The position numbers and the translations under genes were made by a program. Below the pieces are notes generated by a model. That model did not search any database. It saw only the letters and a program-made list of their open reading frames with translations, and was not told the DNA's origin. From contig NZ_CP026652.1 of NCBI RefSeq assembly GCF_002946835.1, positions 2,418,001 through 2,482,000 on the forward strand: a stretch of 64,000 nucleotides of DNA, in the 5' to 3' direction. Origin of the DNA: Streptomyces dengpaensis. GTDB lineage: Bacteria; Actinomycetota; Actinomycetes; Streptomycetales; Streptomycetaceae. Position 1 is the stretch's first letter; each line of letters begins with the position of its first letter. Below, piece by piece: positions 63,525 to 64,000 of this stretch.

Positions 63525-64000
63525 CAGACCTCGAGCAGCTCCGCTTCCTTGTGCTTGAGGAGCTCGTCCACCTGAGCGACGTACTTCGCGGTGGTGTCGT
63601 CGAGCTCCTTCTCCGCACGGCGGCCCTCGTCCTCGCCGACCTCGCCATCCTTGATCAGCTTGTCGATGGCGTCCTTGGCCTTGCGGCGTACGGAGCGGAT
63701 CGAGACCTTGGCGTCCTCGCCCTTGGTCTTGGCGACCTTGATGTAGTCCTTGCGGCGCTCCTCGGTCAGCTCGGGGAACACCACCCGGATGATGCTGCCG
63801 TCGTTGCTGGGGTTGACCCCCAGGTCCGAGTCGCGGATCGCCTGCTCGATGTTGCGCAGCGCGCTCTTGTCGAACGGGGTCACCACGGCCATGCGCGGCT
63901 CGGGCACCGCGAACGAGGCCAGCTGGTTGATCGGCGTCAGTGCGCCGTAGTAGTCGGCCACGATCTTGTTGAACATCGCCGGGTGCGCACGGCCGGTGCG
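63524..64000 (-). CDS. frr: Ribosome recycling factor (5' end outside window)
   Basis: Releases ribosomes from mRNA after termination, with EF-G. 158 residues visible, beginning within [19 protein letters not shown]. The missing N-terminal 27 or so residues lie beyond the right edge, so the ATG at 63976 is internal. [18 protein letters not shown] and the helical [16 protein letters not shown] are typical. Coupled to cdsA by a TGATG overlap. Confidence 0.97.
   Translation of the reverse strand, partial: RTGRAHPAMFNKIVADYYGALTPINQLASFAVPEPRMAVVTPFDKSALRNIEQAIRDSDLGVNPSNDGSIIRVVFPELTEERRKDYIKVAKTKGEDAKVSIRSVRRKAKDAIDKLIKDGEVGEDEGRRAEKELDDTTAKYVAQVDELLKHKEAELLEV

Overview
The window is chromosomal DNA from a high-GC actinomycete, almost certainly a Streptomyces. 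The evidence is strong G/C third-position bias, many GTG starts, a long Gly/Arg/Pro-rich IF-2 linker, a DasR-type chitinase operator, an LAETG sortase substrate, DUF4081-GNAT, DUF4439 and DUF4190 proteins, and a core gene order that matches, as I remember it, the infB-to-frr stretch of the S. coelicolor chromosome. I see no tRNA, rRNA, CRISPR array, insertion sequence, integrase or replication origin.

Layout. 1-4 kb: translation/transcription operon rimP-nusA-ylxR-infB (minus strand; infB cut by the window edge). 4.2-6.3 kb: plus-strand trio of a lipoprotein, a DUF4439 ferritin-like protein and a kinase-fold protein that lacks its catalytic Asp. 6.4-13.8 kb: proS, two acetyltransferases and the isoprenoid/site-2-protease operon dxr-rseP-ispG. 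13.9-17.3 kb: a SecA that looks like a second paralogue, behind a small unknown gene. 17.3-19.3 kb: a long acyl-CoA dehydrogenase. 19.3-20.9 kb: a gene-poor strip with one small unknown gene, paired palindromes and strong hairpins.

20.9-51.3 kb is mainly a polyamine/GABA catabolic region. It holds an aldehyde dehydrogenase, a PucR regulator, a membrane ATPase, gabT, an FAD amine oxidase, a PotDABC-type transporter, two gamma-aminobutyraldehyde-type dehydrogenases, an Lrp/AsnC regulator and a class III aminotransferase. Together they can plausibly import putrescine/spermidine and convert it through aminobutyraldehyde and GABA to succinate semialdehyde and succinate. Interspersed are a PAP2 phosphatase, a broken mcrC-like restriction gene, a GH18 chitinase with a DasR site, an NADAR protein, a DUF4190 protein with decapeptide repeats, an adenosine-deaminase-family enzyme (possibly aminodeoxyfutalosine deaminase), a GDPD, an F420-type reductase with a divergent HxlR regulator, and a MarR regulator.

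51.4-56.9 kb: an ABC ATPase with a permease carrying a large repetitive linker, a VOC protein, a LOG-family protein, an LAETG surface protein and a truncated maleylpyruvate-isomerase-type gene. 57-61 kb: the thiBPQ thiamine importer under a TPP riboswitch. 61-64 kb: rlmN, a 58-codon zinc-site protein, cdsA and frr (cut by the right edge).

The most notable signals are the extra SecA with its unknown partner, two sets of 22-bp-period direct repeats ahead of gabT, a five-copy dispersed intergenic element that supplies the stop codon of some neighbours, the mcrC relic, the TPP riboswitch leader behind a perfect 17-bp tandem repeat, and several micro/minisatellites.
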